Assembly (NCBI GenBank): GCA_032622095.1
Contig: CP136061.1
Location: 198,200,935-198,264,934 of the forward strand
Direction: 5' to 3'
From: Siphonodentalium dalli
Lineage: Eukaryota > Mollusca > Scaphopoda > Gadilida > Siphonodentaliidae
Length of the DNA stretch: 64,000 nucleotides
In this document: piece after piece, positions 24,261 through 35,819 of the stretch
Position numbering within the stretch: the stretch's first letter is position 1
Layout: each line of letters begins with the position of its first letter
Position numbers and translations under genes: made by a program
Notes under the pieces: model-generated
The model's database searches: none
Told to the model about the DNA's origin: nothing
The model's input: only the letters and a program-made list of their open reading frames with translations

Positions 24261-24764
24261 TCAATTCACATACTCATCTAAAGCACTGACGTACCCGGAC
24301 AATTTCTGTATATGGCTTCGAATGTTGAAAGCCTGACATTTGACGGATGCCTTTATGCTAAGGCGTAGCAGACCATAATGCATAATATACCCAAACTTCT
24401 TGAACATGATCCTAAGAACAATCGTCTCATTGAACAGATCCAAGCAGATGATAAAAATACACACGGTGCTAGTTTGTGGGAATGTGTCATGATAGTGGAA
24501 ATGAAATTGGACCATGACTGCACCGCCCCTTATTTTGGTATGTTTTAGATTCAGACATGATCTCATGTGTGGCTTTGCTTTCCTTGTATGGTAAGACTGT
24601 ATGTTCCCATCCGTTTGGAAGCCGTTCTTAATAAACTGGACCAGGCATGTGCCATTGGCTACTACTGTATAAGCCCCACCAAGACTGGGGTGTAGTCTTA
24701 AGGGCGATGCCTTTGATAGTTGATATGTTGATATGTCATACCCACGCTGGGTGGTGGTCGGCAT
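24261..24764 (-). CDS. Unrecognised 167-codon ORF with an inverted diverged partner
   Basis: An ATG-initiated open frame of 167 codons. Landmarks are LVQFIKNGFQTDGNIQSYHT, RGGAVMVQFHFHYHDTFPQT, DLFNETIVL and a C-terminal KLSGYVSALDEYVN-stop. A related plus-strand segment at 25200-25629 has LVKLNQNGFEMDVEIQSYHT, FHSHYHVACPQ, EIFDETS and KLSTYANAFAERSD-stop, with a frame change in between. The conserved stop position and peptide similarity suggest that this was once, or is, a real coding exon. I do not recognise the family, and no splice partners were identified. It may be part of a transposon delimited by the large inverted repeat. Confidence 0.45.
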   Translation of the reverse strand: MPTTTQRGYDISTYQLSKASPLRLHPSLGGAYTVVANGTCLVQFIKNGFQTDGNIQSYHTRKAKPHMRSCLNLKHTKIRGGAVMVQFHFHYHDTFPQTSTVCIFIICLDLFNETIVLRIMFKKFGYIMHYGLLRLSIKASVKCQAFNIRSHIQKLSGYVSALDEYVN

Positions 24765-25199
24765 GGTTCAAGAAAGTACAAATGCCATCAACAAAAGGGT
24801 GAAATGTTCAACGCGAAGAACATCCAGAGGAATGTTACGTTGGTGAGCTCTTGCATTCAGTTCAACATACTTTGGTACACCAAGTGATTTCTTGGTAACA
24901 TCACCATTGCGACCATTTTCCTGCATGAGACATTAACTACTATATTCTAATGTTATATACATAAAGCTATATGATCATAAAGGTCGCGATCCCCAACGTC
25001 CACATACATTGACATCGAGACTATACATTGTTCTTTAAATACATAGTGAAATAAATGCACCACAGTTCCTGACATTTTCTTGAATAATACCGCCCACATA
25101 CTGACACTAACCCTGAGAGAGGATAACAAAAACGCATACATTCATGCTATAAAGACATTATCCTTTAGTCCATCCGACTATTTTGAGGGAGTCTAGCAG

Positions 25200-25629
25200 A
25201 GTATTATCAAGACAAAATTGTACGTCTGGTCAAGTTGAATCAGAACGGCTTCGAAATGGATGTGGAAATACAATCTTACCACACCAAAACAAAAAAGCCC
25301 GACACACATGACATTCTATATCTTAAACATGCACCAGGTGTAGGGGTGGTGTGTATCGTGGTCCATTTCATTCCCACTATCATGTCGCATGTCCACAAGC
25401 TAGCATCGCGAGTATTGTTCTTCTCTGCTGGGAGATATTCGACGAGACATCTGCGGGACGTCACACAGTTTGCTTCGGATCATGGTCAAGAAGTGTGGAT
25501 AGTCGGTACGCTATGGTCTTCTCCTTAGCAGATATACATCTGTCCAAGGGAATGGGACAGCTAGCAACCGTCGAAACACTGTCGAAGTTGTCCACGTATG
25601 CCAATGCATTCGCTGAGAGAAGTGACTAG
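25200..25629 (+). pseudogene. Broken inverted partner of the 24.3-24.8 kb ORF
   Basis: Two overlapping frames (25235-25528 and 25351-25629) together match the peptide of the minus-strand ORF at 24261-24764, so the copy carries a frameshift around 25340-25380. DNA identity is about 70 percent by eye over the best part. The terminal stop is in the matching place. Confidence 0.5.
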
Positions 25630-25969
25630 CTAACTGGTTCGCCAGGTGTACATGTCGTTATCCACATGGGGTATGAGACACATACATAGAGATGGCATTC
25701 TGTAAGCTTGTATACTCATCGACCATATGCCTTCCTAGTTCAAGATGACGCACACATTCCATATTTAGCAAATATTTAAAATAGTAATCTAGACACCGGA
25801 AAATGAATTGTTTGAAACGTTATGATTAGAGGGACCCCTCCCCCAGGAAGTGGTGAATATTTTGTCGGTGTGAGCGACCTAGAATTATCAGACAAAGAAA
25901 TGGAAGCTGGTCCAGATAATTATGGACGTGATGTGGCAAATCAGAATATGTTATCAGCTAATTGTTCTG

Positions 25970-27164
25970 ATATGACTATTCGGCGCACCTACGGTTACGG
26001 CCATTATCGGCGCTAAGTGGAGAATGGATTTCGAAATGCCACATCGCGATATTAATTTTGGGTTTTCATCTTTACAATAGGATACGAGCTATGTTATGCG
26101 TTTTGATACGTTTAAGTTGAACTAGTAGATGGTGTATGTACAGTTTCATCCATACATACCGATATTATGACAAAAGGTTGAAATTAGTATGTGAAATATC
26201 GATTTCTTTTCAATTTCTGGCCGCCAATTTAGCCGCGATCTTGACTGTGAGTATCAATTGCCAAACCCTAATGAAAACTTCATATAAATATTCCATATCA
26301 ACATGTAATGGTCGGTAGAAACAATAACGCCCATCGTAAGAAAGTAAAGGAATGTAGGCTTGTTTTCAAATTTCGGTCGCCATTTTGGCCCCCATCTTCG
26401 ATTTGGAAAACCATTTATCGCATGAGATGTAAGGTAATTACTTCACCTCAGTATTTCCAACTCAACTGTAAGCATGGGTGGCGTTGTCTCGACAATAATG
26501 CCCAATGATGTGAATATGAGGGAATTTTGGTGATTTTTCAAAATCTGTCCGCCATTGTGGGCGCCATTTTGGTTTGGGGGACTTTTATTTGGATTAGGTA
26601 CAAGGAAAGTTATTTGCCTAAGTGTTCCCAACTTACAATAGTAAGCAGGTGTGGAGTTGTCATGACAATAATGTTCACTGATGTTAAAATCGGCGATTTT
26701 CGGCGATTATTTATTTCTGGTGGCCATTTTGGCCGCCATCGTGGATTTGGGTGAATATTCCTCAACTTAGGTATAAGAGGATTCCTAGCTCGAGTATCTC
26801 CTGCACATATATATGCATGGGTGTTGTTATGATAGCAATAACATTCATTGATTCGAAACATTACATCGCGTTATTAGTGTCGATTCGGCTTTGACATATC
26901 ATACCGGCATTTGGGAAAACGTTATATCGGCCAAAAATATCCCCCAATGAATGTATATTATGGTCCCCATATGTTCGCTAATGACTCTTCTATACGATAA
27001 ATGTATAACATCACGCCAAGATGCGAATATTTTCCCACAGAGACAAACGAAAGGTGGTGAAACGTCAGAAAAAAAACATATTTTCACATTTCGGCGGCCA
27101 TCTTGGCCGCCATATTGGATTCAGTTGTCGGATTTTTGGCTAGTTTGTAAGGGTTGTATATTAG
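25970..27164 (-). repeat. Right arm of the 7.2 kb inverted repeat
   Basis: Inverted copy of 19960-21092, somewhat diverged. It contains the same 170 bp ATGGCGGCC sub-repeats read on the other strand (CGCCATTTTGG at 26378, 26550 and 26722). The outer end TAAGGGTTGTATATTAG (27148-27164) pairs with CTAATATACAACCCTTA at 19960. The 3' end of the receptor gene lies just outside this arm. Confidence 0.88.
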
Positions 27165-27435
27165 AACAACTCAAACAGGCACATGTGTTCGTATTGGCAT
27201 GTCCACTAACTAAACCACGGCACACCACACAGTCACATACTGGTCTGCTTCATTATACAATGTGCGGAGTAAATTGAACTTCACTGCATCGTTTCACTTG
27301 GCCAAAACGAACTCGCAAAGGGGCTCGCCGATATCAAGCAGAGAGTATGTGAAACTCACTTGACACTGTATTGCTTTTGGCCCACCTCCTGAATTTCAGC
27401 GATAAAGTAGTTCGTTTGGATATTTTATCCAATTG
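27165..27435 (-). other. Presumed 3'UTR of the receptor gene
   Basis: Sequence directly downstream of the TGA at 27436. No AATAAA is visible on the minus strand before the inverted-repeat arm, so the polyadenylation site is unknown and could lie inside the arm. Confidence 0.35.
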
Positions 27436-28204
27436 TCAACGCTCAAAATTCCCATATGAATATTCATCATCCGCTGGTGTAGTCTGTTGGTCACTGTTTG
27501 GGGCATGCGAGTACCCATAGTTGTCCCCAGAATTATGGTCACTGATATGGGCATATTCGTCATCATTTGACGGTTCTGACGAAGCGCCTGGTTCCGGAAG
27601 GTGTGCGTAACCATAGTGATCAGTGCTAGGTGCTTCCAGATTGGATGCCTCTGGAGTTCTCAGTGAATATTCCGAGTCGTGTAGATCGCCGTGCTGTGGC
27701 TGAGCTTCCACTGTGACTTGAACAGAAGCGTCAGTTTCTAACATGGAATTGTTTGGCCCATCTATTCTGTCGATAGGCAGTCCGTATTCATCGTATTCCG
27801 TTTGTGCAATAGCTTGTTCAGGAGTGCCTGCAAGCTCGTATTCATCAGCTCTATTACGGTTGCGATCGAACTCGTTCACGTCAACGCCAGCATCGCGTAT
27901 CGTTGGCTTGTCTACAGCTGAAACGAGGTATTCTTTCAAATTGTGGAAGTCCTGTTTGTTCGCGTTAGCATTTTGATGATCAACGATATTACCAGCTACC
28001 GCGTAAGAATATTCATCCGTTGTGGAATACTCGGCTTCGGTGTTGTGTTTACTTTTCCTTTTACTTTTTGCACCCATAGAAACGGCTTTGTTAGAATCCC
28101 CCAATGCAGTTGGTATAGTTTCCCTATTATTCATGGCAGGCATTTGTATGTTGGCATATCCAGATGTATCACTCGCTTGTGCAGCTTTTCGTCGGCGTCT
28201 TCGC
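27436..28204 (-). CDS. Last exon: Tyr-rich cytoplasmic tail
   Basis: The terminal exon (acceptor TGTTACAG at 28205-28206, stop TGA at 27436-27438) encodes about 255 residues. It begins RRRRRKAAQ at the membrane, then is acidic, polar and probably disordered. It has 16 tyrosines, mostly in acidic settings: SGYANI, DEYSYA, KEYLV, DEYEL, TEYDEYGLP, SEYSL, DHYGYAHL, DEYAHI, DNYGYSHA and the C-terminal DEYSYGNFER. SGYANI fits the ITIM consensus, and Tyr-x-Asn occurs twice (YANI, YGNF) as potential GRB2-type SH2 sites. YAHL and YAHI are separated by 14 residues, longer than a canonical ITAM spacer. A KSKRKSK basic patch lies about 50 residues in. Function as a signalling tail is inferred from these motifs. 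The open frame continues upstream of 28204 into the intron; that part is excluded by the acceptor. Confidence 0.9.
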
Positions 28205-28639
28205 CTGTAACATATTATAAGTCGTGAAGTGAAGCAGAATACGACTATGCAAATAAATAGCAAAAAGTATGACAAATAGTTGAAAATCACGAACACGAAC
28301 AATTTATGGTATCGTATTGTTGGAAGAAATGTTTGTTTTGTGGCCATACATACAGCTTATTATAGTACATGTACATGTGCACATGTCGACTGATGCGCAC
28401 CCATGTCCTAAGAGCATGGATTTCGATCTCTTTTTCGGTGACACTGACCCCTCGATTGAGAAAAAGAGGGAGCTGTCGTATATTCACACGCGCGCAATGC
28501 TAAAATAGTTAAATATGCTCAGGCAATACGCACAAGCTTGACTACCAAGAGATATCTTATCGGGGTCCACGATATGATGGCTCTTGGTATACAATCGCGA
28601 CCACGGGAGGCACGTGATGTTCGATTGAATATCAGAATG

Positions 28640-28870
28640 TTGGGTATCATATAATACCATATCCCATAATATGTCAAATATAGCGAAATATCGAAATATA
28701 AAATAAAACGAAAAAGCGAAATAGGAAAATACATCGAAAATCGAAATAGGAAAATACAGCGAAATAGCGAAATAGCGAAATAGAACGAAAACTCGAAATA
28801 GGAACATACAGCGAAATAGCGAAATAGGGAGAAATATAGAACGAAATATATAAATATGAAATTATTTTTA
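28640..28870. repeat. GAAATAGC simple tandem repeat
   Basis: Degenerate GCGAAATAG / GAAATA units in the last intron of the receptor gene. The minus-strand translation is Phe/Tyr/Ile-rich (FRYFAIS-like) and is an artefact. Confidence 0.85.
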
Positions 28871-29354
28871 TAAACGAAATAACGGAGATATTTGAAAAGG
28901 TGTCTTTGACGAAATAACGGACATATTTGGAGAAGTGTTTTGAACTGGTGGAATACTACTACAGTCATATAATATCGTACTATGAATCGTTTTAGTGTTA
29001 ACGTATAACGCCAAGAATCGAAAGACTATACTAGTATACAGGCGCATGTATATGTGTGCTGAAAAAATAAGAAGCACCGGTCTTTCTCAGAAGATGCCAC
29101 TTGTATATACGTAGCTACACAGGTTAATTTAATGTGTAGCGAAATATGAAATGTACCATATATATAATACAAATAATAAACAACCGATGCTTCTACGGAG
29201 AACGAATGGTTACACATTATTGTTTTATTTCAACTGGACTATTTCCCCACATGTAGCTAGAATAGTATTCCCTTAAAGTGTGGGAATCGAGGCCTTATTC
29301 GTGCTATAAGAGCTACGCAATTTGAGAAATGCTAAACGTGGCGAAATTGCTCAC

Positions 29355-29433
29355 CATAAAAACAGCAAAATAACTGTCCCTGCAATGGCAACAACGCCGA
29401 CCAAACCACCAATCACACCTCCAGCAATAGCTC
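29355..29433 (-). CDS. Exon: transmembrane segment
   Basis: A 79 nt exon, acceptor ATATTTCAG, donor TATG|GTGAGC, phase 1 in and phase 2 out. It encodes GAIAGGVIGGLVGVVAIAGT followed by VILLFLW, a single hydrophobic helix of about 25 residues rich in small residues (GGVIGGLVG, GxxxG-type packing), typical of type I receptors. The split codon TG|G gives Trp at the membrane edge, followed directly by five arginines in the next exon (stop-transfer signal). Orientation is therefore N-terminus outside, C-terminus in the cytosol. Confidence 0.88.
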
Positions 29434-29589
29434 CTGAAATATAAGTGTCCATGGCAATGTAGCTCAACTTAGGGAGGCGAATATTTTATGCGGAGTCGTC
29501 AATAAAATGACAAAGAATAAGGAAAGTCAAAAAGTTTGAGTGAAGGGATTGTATTGTTCATATGATTTTTTTTTTATTTCAAACATATA

Positions 29590-29760
29590 TCCAATACATG
29601 CATGTGGATTGCAGGGTGTGTCGATGGATTCACACGTGAAATCCAAGATGACAGCTGGTGGCCCTCGAAGATCCATATGAAGTTTGGTGATGATCGAATG
29701 AGGGACGGACGCACGCACTGACGACGGACGCCAACCTATGACAATAGCTCAACTTGACAT
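29590..29760. repeat. Dispersed repeat ending GACGGACGCC..ATGACAATAGCTCA
   Basis: Shares GTGTxxCGATGGATTCxxACGTGAAATCCAAGATGxCAGCTGG and TGGTGATGATCG with the 13.5-14.4 kb units and carries the GACGGACG tail. It lies in the intron between the TM exon and stalk exon 2. Confidence 0.7.
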
Positions 29761-30353
29761 TGTTCATTCGAGACGATAGATAATTCCCAGAGGATGTGTC
29801 CTAAGCAGCATGAGGTCCACAGAAGGTAAATTTAGTGATTCTAGCCCACTGTGCGGGGTAGCGTTACTAAATCGCCCTCTGTGGACATTTCTGCAAATGT
29901 CAGGAACACTATTTCGAGGCTTAATTGCGATAAGGTAAAAGACAGATCTACAGTAGAAGGGTTTCATCTGACAACAGCACACGTTATGTGAATGGCATAT
30001 ACACGTGATGTTGGCACTTTCGACCATCACGCATTGTTCTGGAATATATATTATATACGGTAAAAATAATAACAAACTTCAAAGCAGACGAATCGCCCAC
30101 CATCATGTTTCAGCTAAGCGTAGTATATATACGCAGGATAATACCGTTACTAAACTTACATTTACATTCACAAAAAATCTTAACTAAATGTCCGTCTAGT
30201 CGGGATAACCCGCTTCTCGTAACAGGTTGCTTCTCTTGTGTATTATAACGATGATGGTGATTGCTAGTTTGTCACATTGTATACTGTTATAAATTATCAC
30301 CAATGAAATGTTACTTGGCACGCGAACCTGTCGTTGAACGTTACGAACATTAC

Positions 30354-30410
30354 CTGGGTTTGATTGATCATCACTGTCCAGTCCCGACCATGTTGCACTG
30401 GTCGGTATAC
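30354..30410 (-). CDS. Exon: short stalk segment 2
   Basis: A 57 nt exon with a strong acceptor (CTCTTTGCAG) and donor CCAG|GTAATG, phase 1 in and out. It encodes GIPTSATWSGLDSDDQSNPG, a polar, flexible segment between the Thr-rich stalk and the membrane exon. The evidence is the phase match on both sides and the splice signals. Skipping it would leave the reading frame intact, so it could be alternatively spliced. Confidence 0.6.
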
Positions 30411-31093
30411 CTGCAAAGAGAAACACTAGATACATGTATGGATGCTGTGAAGCAGACAGATAATGACATATAATTGTACACCAAAAGGCCGCAAAAGGGT
30501 CAGGTTACTTATTACGAGTCAGGTGGCTGGTTTAACTGGGGAAAGGAACAGTCAAATTCTACAACAGTTACTGTCCAAGTTTATACGATAACTAAGAATT
30601 GCATGTTTAGTGAACGAATAGTGCTGTATAATATTTCATCTGAAATTGTATTTGTGACTATTATTCTGGCTTATATCACACCCTGACAGATGAGTATACA
30701 TGTAGTTAGCACTGTAGAATAGGTTGGATTATAAGGCCAAGCTGTTGGTGTGCTATATAATCCTTAGCCAGTTGAGTTATTTCTATATTAATCGGAGGGT
30801 TAATCATTACAGGCGTCAATACATGTAATTGCGCTTCTGTGCAATTCGGTCGCTCTTCAACGCATGTTTTTTTTTAATTGCGATTCAGCGCCATTGGATT
30901 ATGCTATACAATTATATTTCCCTTCAGTACAATGTGTAAGGTTTGAACCCATGCAGATTGAAAGAGGTCAAGGGTGTATTATATAATCGCAATTCAGGAA
31001 ACAGTTTGTTGTCTCAATACAACTACCGGTAGTATTGAACCTGTCATCCAATTTCTTCTATTTACTGATATAGACGCCTTAAGTACTACTGAC

Positions 31094-31165
31094 CATTTGG
31101 ATTTCGAGTAGAGCTAGGATTGTTCGGGGATGACGTCAGTATAGTCGTTACCGTTGTTGCTGTAG
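31094..31165 (-). CDS. Exon: Ser/Thr/Asn-rich stalk segment 1
   Basis: A 72 nt exon with acceptor TTTTGCAG and donor AATG|GTCAGT, phase 1 in and out. The encoded peptide (ATATTVTTILTSSPNNPSST, then RNPN) is mucin-like, rich in Thr, Ser, Pro and Asn and suitable for O-glycosylation. Such linkers often raise lectin domains above the membrane. It is called because the frame and phases fit the flanking exons exactly. On composition alone it would not be recognisable, so the exon is likely but not certain. Confidence 0.65.
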
Positions 31166-32119
31166 CTGCAAAAGACACAATTGAGTATTTGATAGGAAGA
31201 CGCAATATTGCCGAAGAACTCGCGCTTCCATATATCAGTTTTCTTTTCTGGCCAGGGACGCGGCGACAAGGGCAGGGGTGTTTCATTCCCAACTTTGATA
31301 AAAAAAATGTTCAACAGTTGAACATTTCATGCCTGATATGGCACAACATTAGTTGGATATTTTACACCGCTTATGTGTGAAGGTTGAAATGTTCTCATTT
31401 GCTTGATATACCAGCCAGTAATTAGCGGGGAAATTGTTGTGTTTAGACCAACAGTAGCATATTTTCTACTTTTGGTAAACATTTTGGTCTGCAATGTAGG
31501 AATTGTCCCACAGTTGGAAACATTGAGGTACAAGTTGGGAAGTTCCAAACCAAGGGCAAATGGATTCGTTTGGCTAAGGGGGGGGGGTGTAATTGTAAAT
31601 GTCAAGGTAGGTGCCCTCAACAAAGGTCATCTTACCACGTTACTGTTTCTGACACTATACATATACAGAATGGCGCGCGAGAAAAAACAACTGCAGTTCT
31701 ATACTGTATGCATTTTATGAAATTCCAATAGCATGCAGACACCTAGATCTAAGAAAAGTAAGCTCCGTGTTGTTTCACTAGTTATAATCGAGAATCGACC
31801 ACAGCACGCCTTTCTGAATGGCTCGGAGTTCTCACTGAGCTATCCATAGCAACCAACACAGATGCGCCCTGATCTGATCATTATGGTTAACTCAGTATTC
31901 GCATAATTCATGGTTGCTCACATTCACTTATGAAAGTATACATTGGAAGGGCACGTTATTTATCCAGATGATGTTGAGGAAATATCAGCAGACGACAGAT
32001 AATTAATAAACCAAATTAATGCTTCTCATATTTTAGGATTTTTATTAATTGGTGGGAAATGTTCAGATAATAAGTTCAACAGATATGTGCTCGTTTGTTT
32101 CACTTATTACTTAAGGCTA

Positions 32120-32690
32120 CTGCCCACATAAATAATATGTATAAGTATCTTATGCGCCACAGGCGCCCCTCGATGATTAGAGTATAACAGTAAGTAACCA
32201 CCCACCACCCCATCCCGCCACCCATAGTATCTTATGCGCCGCAGGCGCCCCTATAGAGGCTACTGCCCACATAAATAATATGTATAAGTATCTTATGCGC
32301 CACAGGCGCCCCTCGACGATTAGAGTATAACGGTAAGTAACCACCCACCACCCCATCCCGCCACCCATAGTATCTTATGCGCCACGGGCGCCCCTCGATG
32401 ATTAGAGTATAACGGTAAGTAACCACCCACCACCCCATCCCGCCACCCATAGTATCTTATGCGCCGCAGGCGCCCCTATAGAGGCTACTGCCCACATAAA
32501 TAATATGTATAAGTATCTTATGCGCCACAGGTGCCCCTCGATGATTAGAGTATAACGGTAAGTAACCACCCACCACCCCATCCCGCCACCCATAGTATCT
32601 TATGCGCCGCAGGCTCCCATATAGAGGCTACTGCCCCACATAAATAATATGTGTAAGTATCTTATGCGCCACACGTTTTACATAATTCCA
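32120..32690. repeat. Tandem array with TATCTTATGCGCC(G)CAGGCGCCCC and CCACCCACCACCCC blocks
   Basis: Units of two types alternate: a CTCGATGATTAGAGTATAACGGTAAGTAACCACCC type and a TATAGAGGCTACTGCCCACATAAATAATATG type, each headed by a GCGCCxCAGGCGCC mini-hairpin. The same arrangement is found at 49780-50125. The MGGGMGWWVVTYRYT-like frames are translations of the C-rich part. Confidence 0.9.
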
Positions 32691-33500
32691 GCAAAAAATA
32701 GCAAGATATTTTCAACAAAGAATTTCTCTTGATCGATCTGGCGAAAAATCGTGAATTTAACATATTACCATTTTCATGGTATGTAGAATCTGAGCTGTTA
32801 TTAAGAGATGACAAATACAATGGATTTTAATAAATTTGAGAGGTTGAAAAGATTATTTTCGTTTCTCGTCCCTTGCGGAACCAAGAACTGCTAGACTAAT
32901 TAATAATTTCACACAGCACTCCAACCACCAAATAGTTTATTGTCTTGGCTTCATTTGTATCATAACGTTGAGTTAGGTGTTTTATTGCATACTATAGCAT
33001 CATACCCCATACATTATAAAGAAGAATATAGCAGTCACGAATAGTCCAGCCCAATGAAAAAAAACGTCGATGTGCCGTGTGGTCCACCAAAGCAGGGAGC
33101 AATCAACTGGAATTTAGTTAATAGATATGGTGGTCAGCTTTAACTTGGTTATGAACCCATGACACATAACTCATATCAGCCCAATTTTTCATTGATCAAC
33201 AGGGATGACATGAAAATTCTCAAATATAGAAAATTATTTGTGGGTAGTTGTCCTTCTAAATGATCATTAAAGTTCACGAATCAATAATAATTAAGTCTCC
33301 TCTCATGATCTTCAGATATAATATCATGGAATTATCAACTGCACTTTTGAAAACAATTTATTATACAGAAGTTATTGGTACCTATAACTTCTGTATTTAT
33401 TTGATAAATTATTTGTAATATTTGATCAATTCCATTTTGAAATAGCAGAATTTTAGGCCAGACGTTGACCCACATTTAGGCTTTAATTTACTTTTCTTAC
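32691..33500. other. Intron sequence between SUEL-like 2 and stalk; nothing recognised
   Basis: AT-rich intronic DNA. ACAGAAGTTATTGGTACCTATAACTTCTGT (33366-33395) is a 30 bp short palindrome. No other feature. Confidence 0.4.
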
Positions 33501-33779
33501 CTGGCACACACTGGTAGTGCACACAGAAAGCGCTCCATGGATCTCTTTCCAACTCCAGTAATGATCCTGTCAGTTCACATGAATTTCTATCCTCACAAAG
33601 ATGTTGAACGGATGTGCTGACATGTGATTCGTTGCACATATAAACGTCACTGCCGCATCCCAACCAAGTGATATTGGGTTTCATCCCGGAGTCACAGCGT
33701 AAAAGAAGGTCTGATTCGTGCGGGAGAAGGTTACCATTAGATGTGCACAATTGATGCGTATACGTCGATGTGTTGTCCA
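33501..33779 (-). CDS. Exon: SUEL/galactose-lectin-like domain 2
   Basis: A 279 nt exon, acceptor ACTTTTCAG, donor CCAG|GTAAGA, phase 1 at both ends. It encodes QLCTSNGNLL, LLLRCDSG, a middle with ITWLGCGSD and VYMCNES, then VQHLCEDRNSCELTG, a DPW segment and FCVHYQC. This matches the SUEL pattern L-x-C-x-x-G .. V-x-x-x-C-[ED]-x-x-x-S-C-x-L .. D-P .. C-x-x-x-Y-x-C better than domain 1. Two tandem SUEL domains with 1-1 introns are common in this superfamily. It is followed by a low-complexity stalk, so it is probably the membrane-proximal folded domain. Confidence 0.8.
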
Positions 33780-34890
33780 CTGAAAAGTGCAACAAAAGTT
33801 GTCAGCAATGTCGACCGAGAATGTGTGCATTTTCTGCAATGTTCTTGTATAGCCTATTCCAGACATGCATAAATGCATTCAATAAAATACTGTATGTTTT
33901 TTTTTATTCCATTTGTGTATGTCTGTGTTGCGAACAAATTACTACTGTTTCCCCTTGTCCGTTTATATCAATGCACCACCACGCTACATCGGCTTACCTT
34001 TATATCTGACATAATGGGGCGCCTATTTGATACAGAATCTATATCACGTGGACACCATACATACCAACTATGACATCACGTTTTGGCCCTGTATAAATAG
34101 TAGATCGATTCGTCTTCCAGTCACCAATATGCATGATATGATAACAATATCAACCGAATTGCCTATAATGCTTTTGGCTATTGTTCCGCACTCCGCGTGT
34201 ATAATGTTTCGCTGTTTCTTAATTACAGTGGGCGCATATGCGTTTTATTTATATAATGGGAATTTTTGGACGGATTAATTTTAAATGTCAAACTGCGACC
34301 CGGAGGCCGAGTCCGGTAAAAGTTGTAGTTGGGAATTTCAATTTCTATTTCAATTGTTATTCGGATGCCATTCGTGAAACCAAATATATTTTATATTCTA
34401 TAATTACAATCATGGGTATATAATATATTATCTTGAGCGCGTTACCATTTCTGACTATGGTGTTCTTCTAGTGTTATGTCGTGGACGATATACAAGACGA
34501 TGGCAACGATAGGTGACATTCATATAATTACAAATGCAGGAGAGGCAATCTTGACATCGAATACGATCACGTACATGTTTCTGTCAATACCTGAACAGGG
34601 CGGCGGTGCTTGTATGATACCTAACTTCCAATTACATGTATAATCAATCTACGGGGCTAACGGAAAATTTAAAACGATCGTTGTGTATTGCCGTACTAGT
34701 ATCACTCCATAAAAAGTACATAATTATGTCCAATATATATTGTAAATTGTAAAGACTGATTCATCATTATTTAATATGCATAATATAATACACGTTCCTA
34801 TCTAAACAGCTACAGTTTGATTGGATCATATGCCGAAGTCCCATCGAACAAACAGTTAAATACTATAATAATACACAACATGATACTTAC
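33780..34890. other. Intron between the two SUEL-like exons; nothing recognised
   Basis: AT-rich. Several overlapping 60-83 codon plus-strand frames show no domain and no splice context. Confidence 0.4.
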
Positions 34891-35181
34891 CTCGAGGATG
34901 TGAACATTGATATGAAATACAGAACTCTTCGCAGTATTGTAACTGAGTATTATTGAGACGTCCAATCATCTGTCCTTCAGTACATGTTGTTTTCTCTTCG
35001 CAAATTCTCTTTACTGTCGGAGTGATTTCATACTTGCAAGATAGAATATTAGCTGAGACTTCAAACGTTCCACACGCACCATCACTTTGTGTTCTGCATG
35101 TAACATTATTGACTTCTAGCACCTGACCATTTGCGCATTCCACCAACTCACCGGTCGACAGGCACTTTTTGACATTATCGT
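34891..35181 (-). CDS. Exon: SUEL/galactose-lectin-like domain 1
   Basis: A 291 nt exon encoding one complete small domain, acceptor GTCCACAG, donor CGAG|GTAAGT, phase 1 at both ends (a shuffling-competent 1-1 exon). The domain opens KKCLSTGELVECANGQVLEV, has several internal cysteines, a VKRICEEKTTC segment and ends CISYQC. The spacing V-x-x-x-C-x-x-x-x-x-C ... [LIV]-x-Y-x-C fits SUEL/Gal_Lectin domains of sea-urchin egg lectin, latrophilin and fish rhamnose-binding lectins. The usual A-x-Y-G-R and DPC-x-G-T-x-K-Y motifs are not clear, so this is a diverged member and sugar binding is not assured. Confidence 0.75.
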
Positions 35182-35819
35182 CTGTGGACAAAATTAAAGA
35201 AAATGTATATTTAGAATGAGATTATGAGCGAATACGCATGTATCTTTACATATACAAATCTAATAGCACTAACACTGCTCGTAGATCATAACGAAACTAT
35301 GAATACATGTCACGACCATGAATCTCATTTGTGTTGTGACTATAAATATGATCAATCTTATAAACTATGGTGACCCGATTAACTTGGTACCAAAATGTTT
35401 CCCCGGCAGTGGTTCATAACAAAATTCCAGAGTTGTATAGGTAAGTTTGTATCGCGATTGCATGGACATTCGGGCATCGCCATACTATTTCGAATAACGA
35501 CTGACTCAGACTGACTCGTTCAATAACCGTGACCGAATGGTTATACAAGTTGATACATGACCCCTCAGTCCAGATATTTAATAGTGTAGGGGGAAATGTT
35601 CAAAAACTGGTTCATCGTAAACTTGTTTTAATAGAGGCAATGCATGTATAGTTTCAACATCGGGATAGATTGAGAAATATAACGCCTTTGGATTGAATGT
35701 ATTTTCATATGCGTGTGTATAATCGAGCTTCGCGTATGTCGTTGTATCCACGTTCATGTAACTGTAAACGAATGTGCCCATCTGGAAAGTATTGCCAAGT
35801 TCACAACTAGTATACGTAC

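Noticed and set aside
28484-28968. Phe/Tyr-rich ORFs of 107 and 149 codons
   Set aside because: Translations of a GAAATAGC simple repeat in the last receptor intron.
32177-32593. MGGGMGWWVV-type ORFs repeated three times
   Set aside because: C-rich tandem array read on the minus strand; the same at 49.8 kb.
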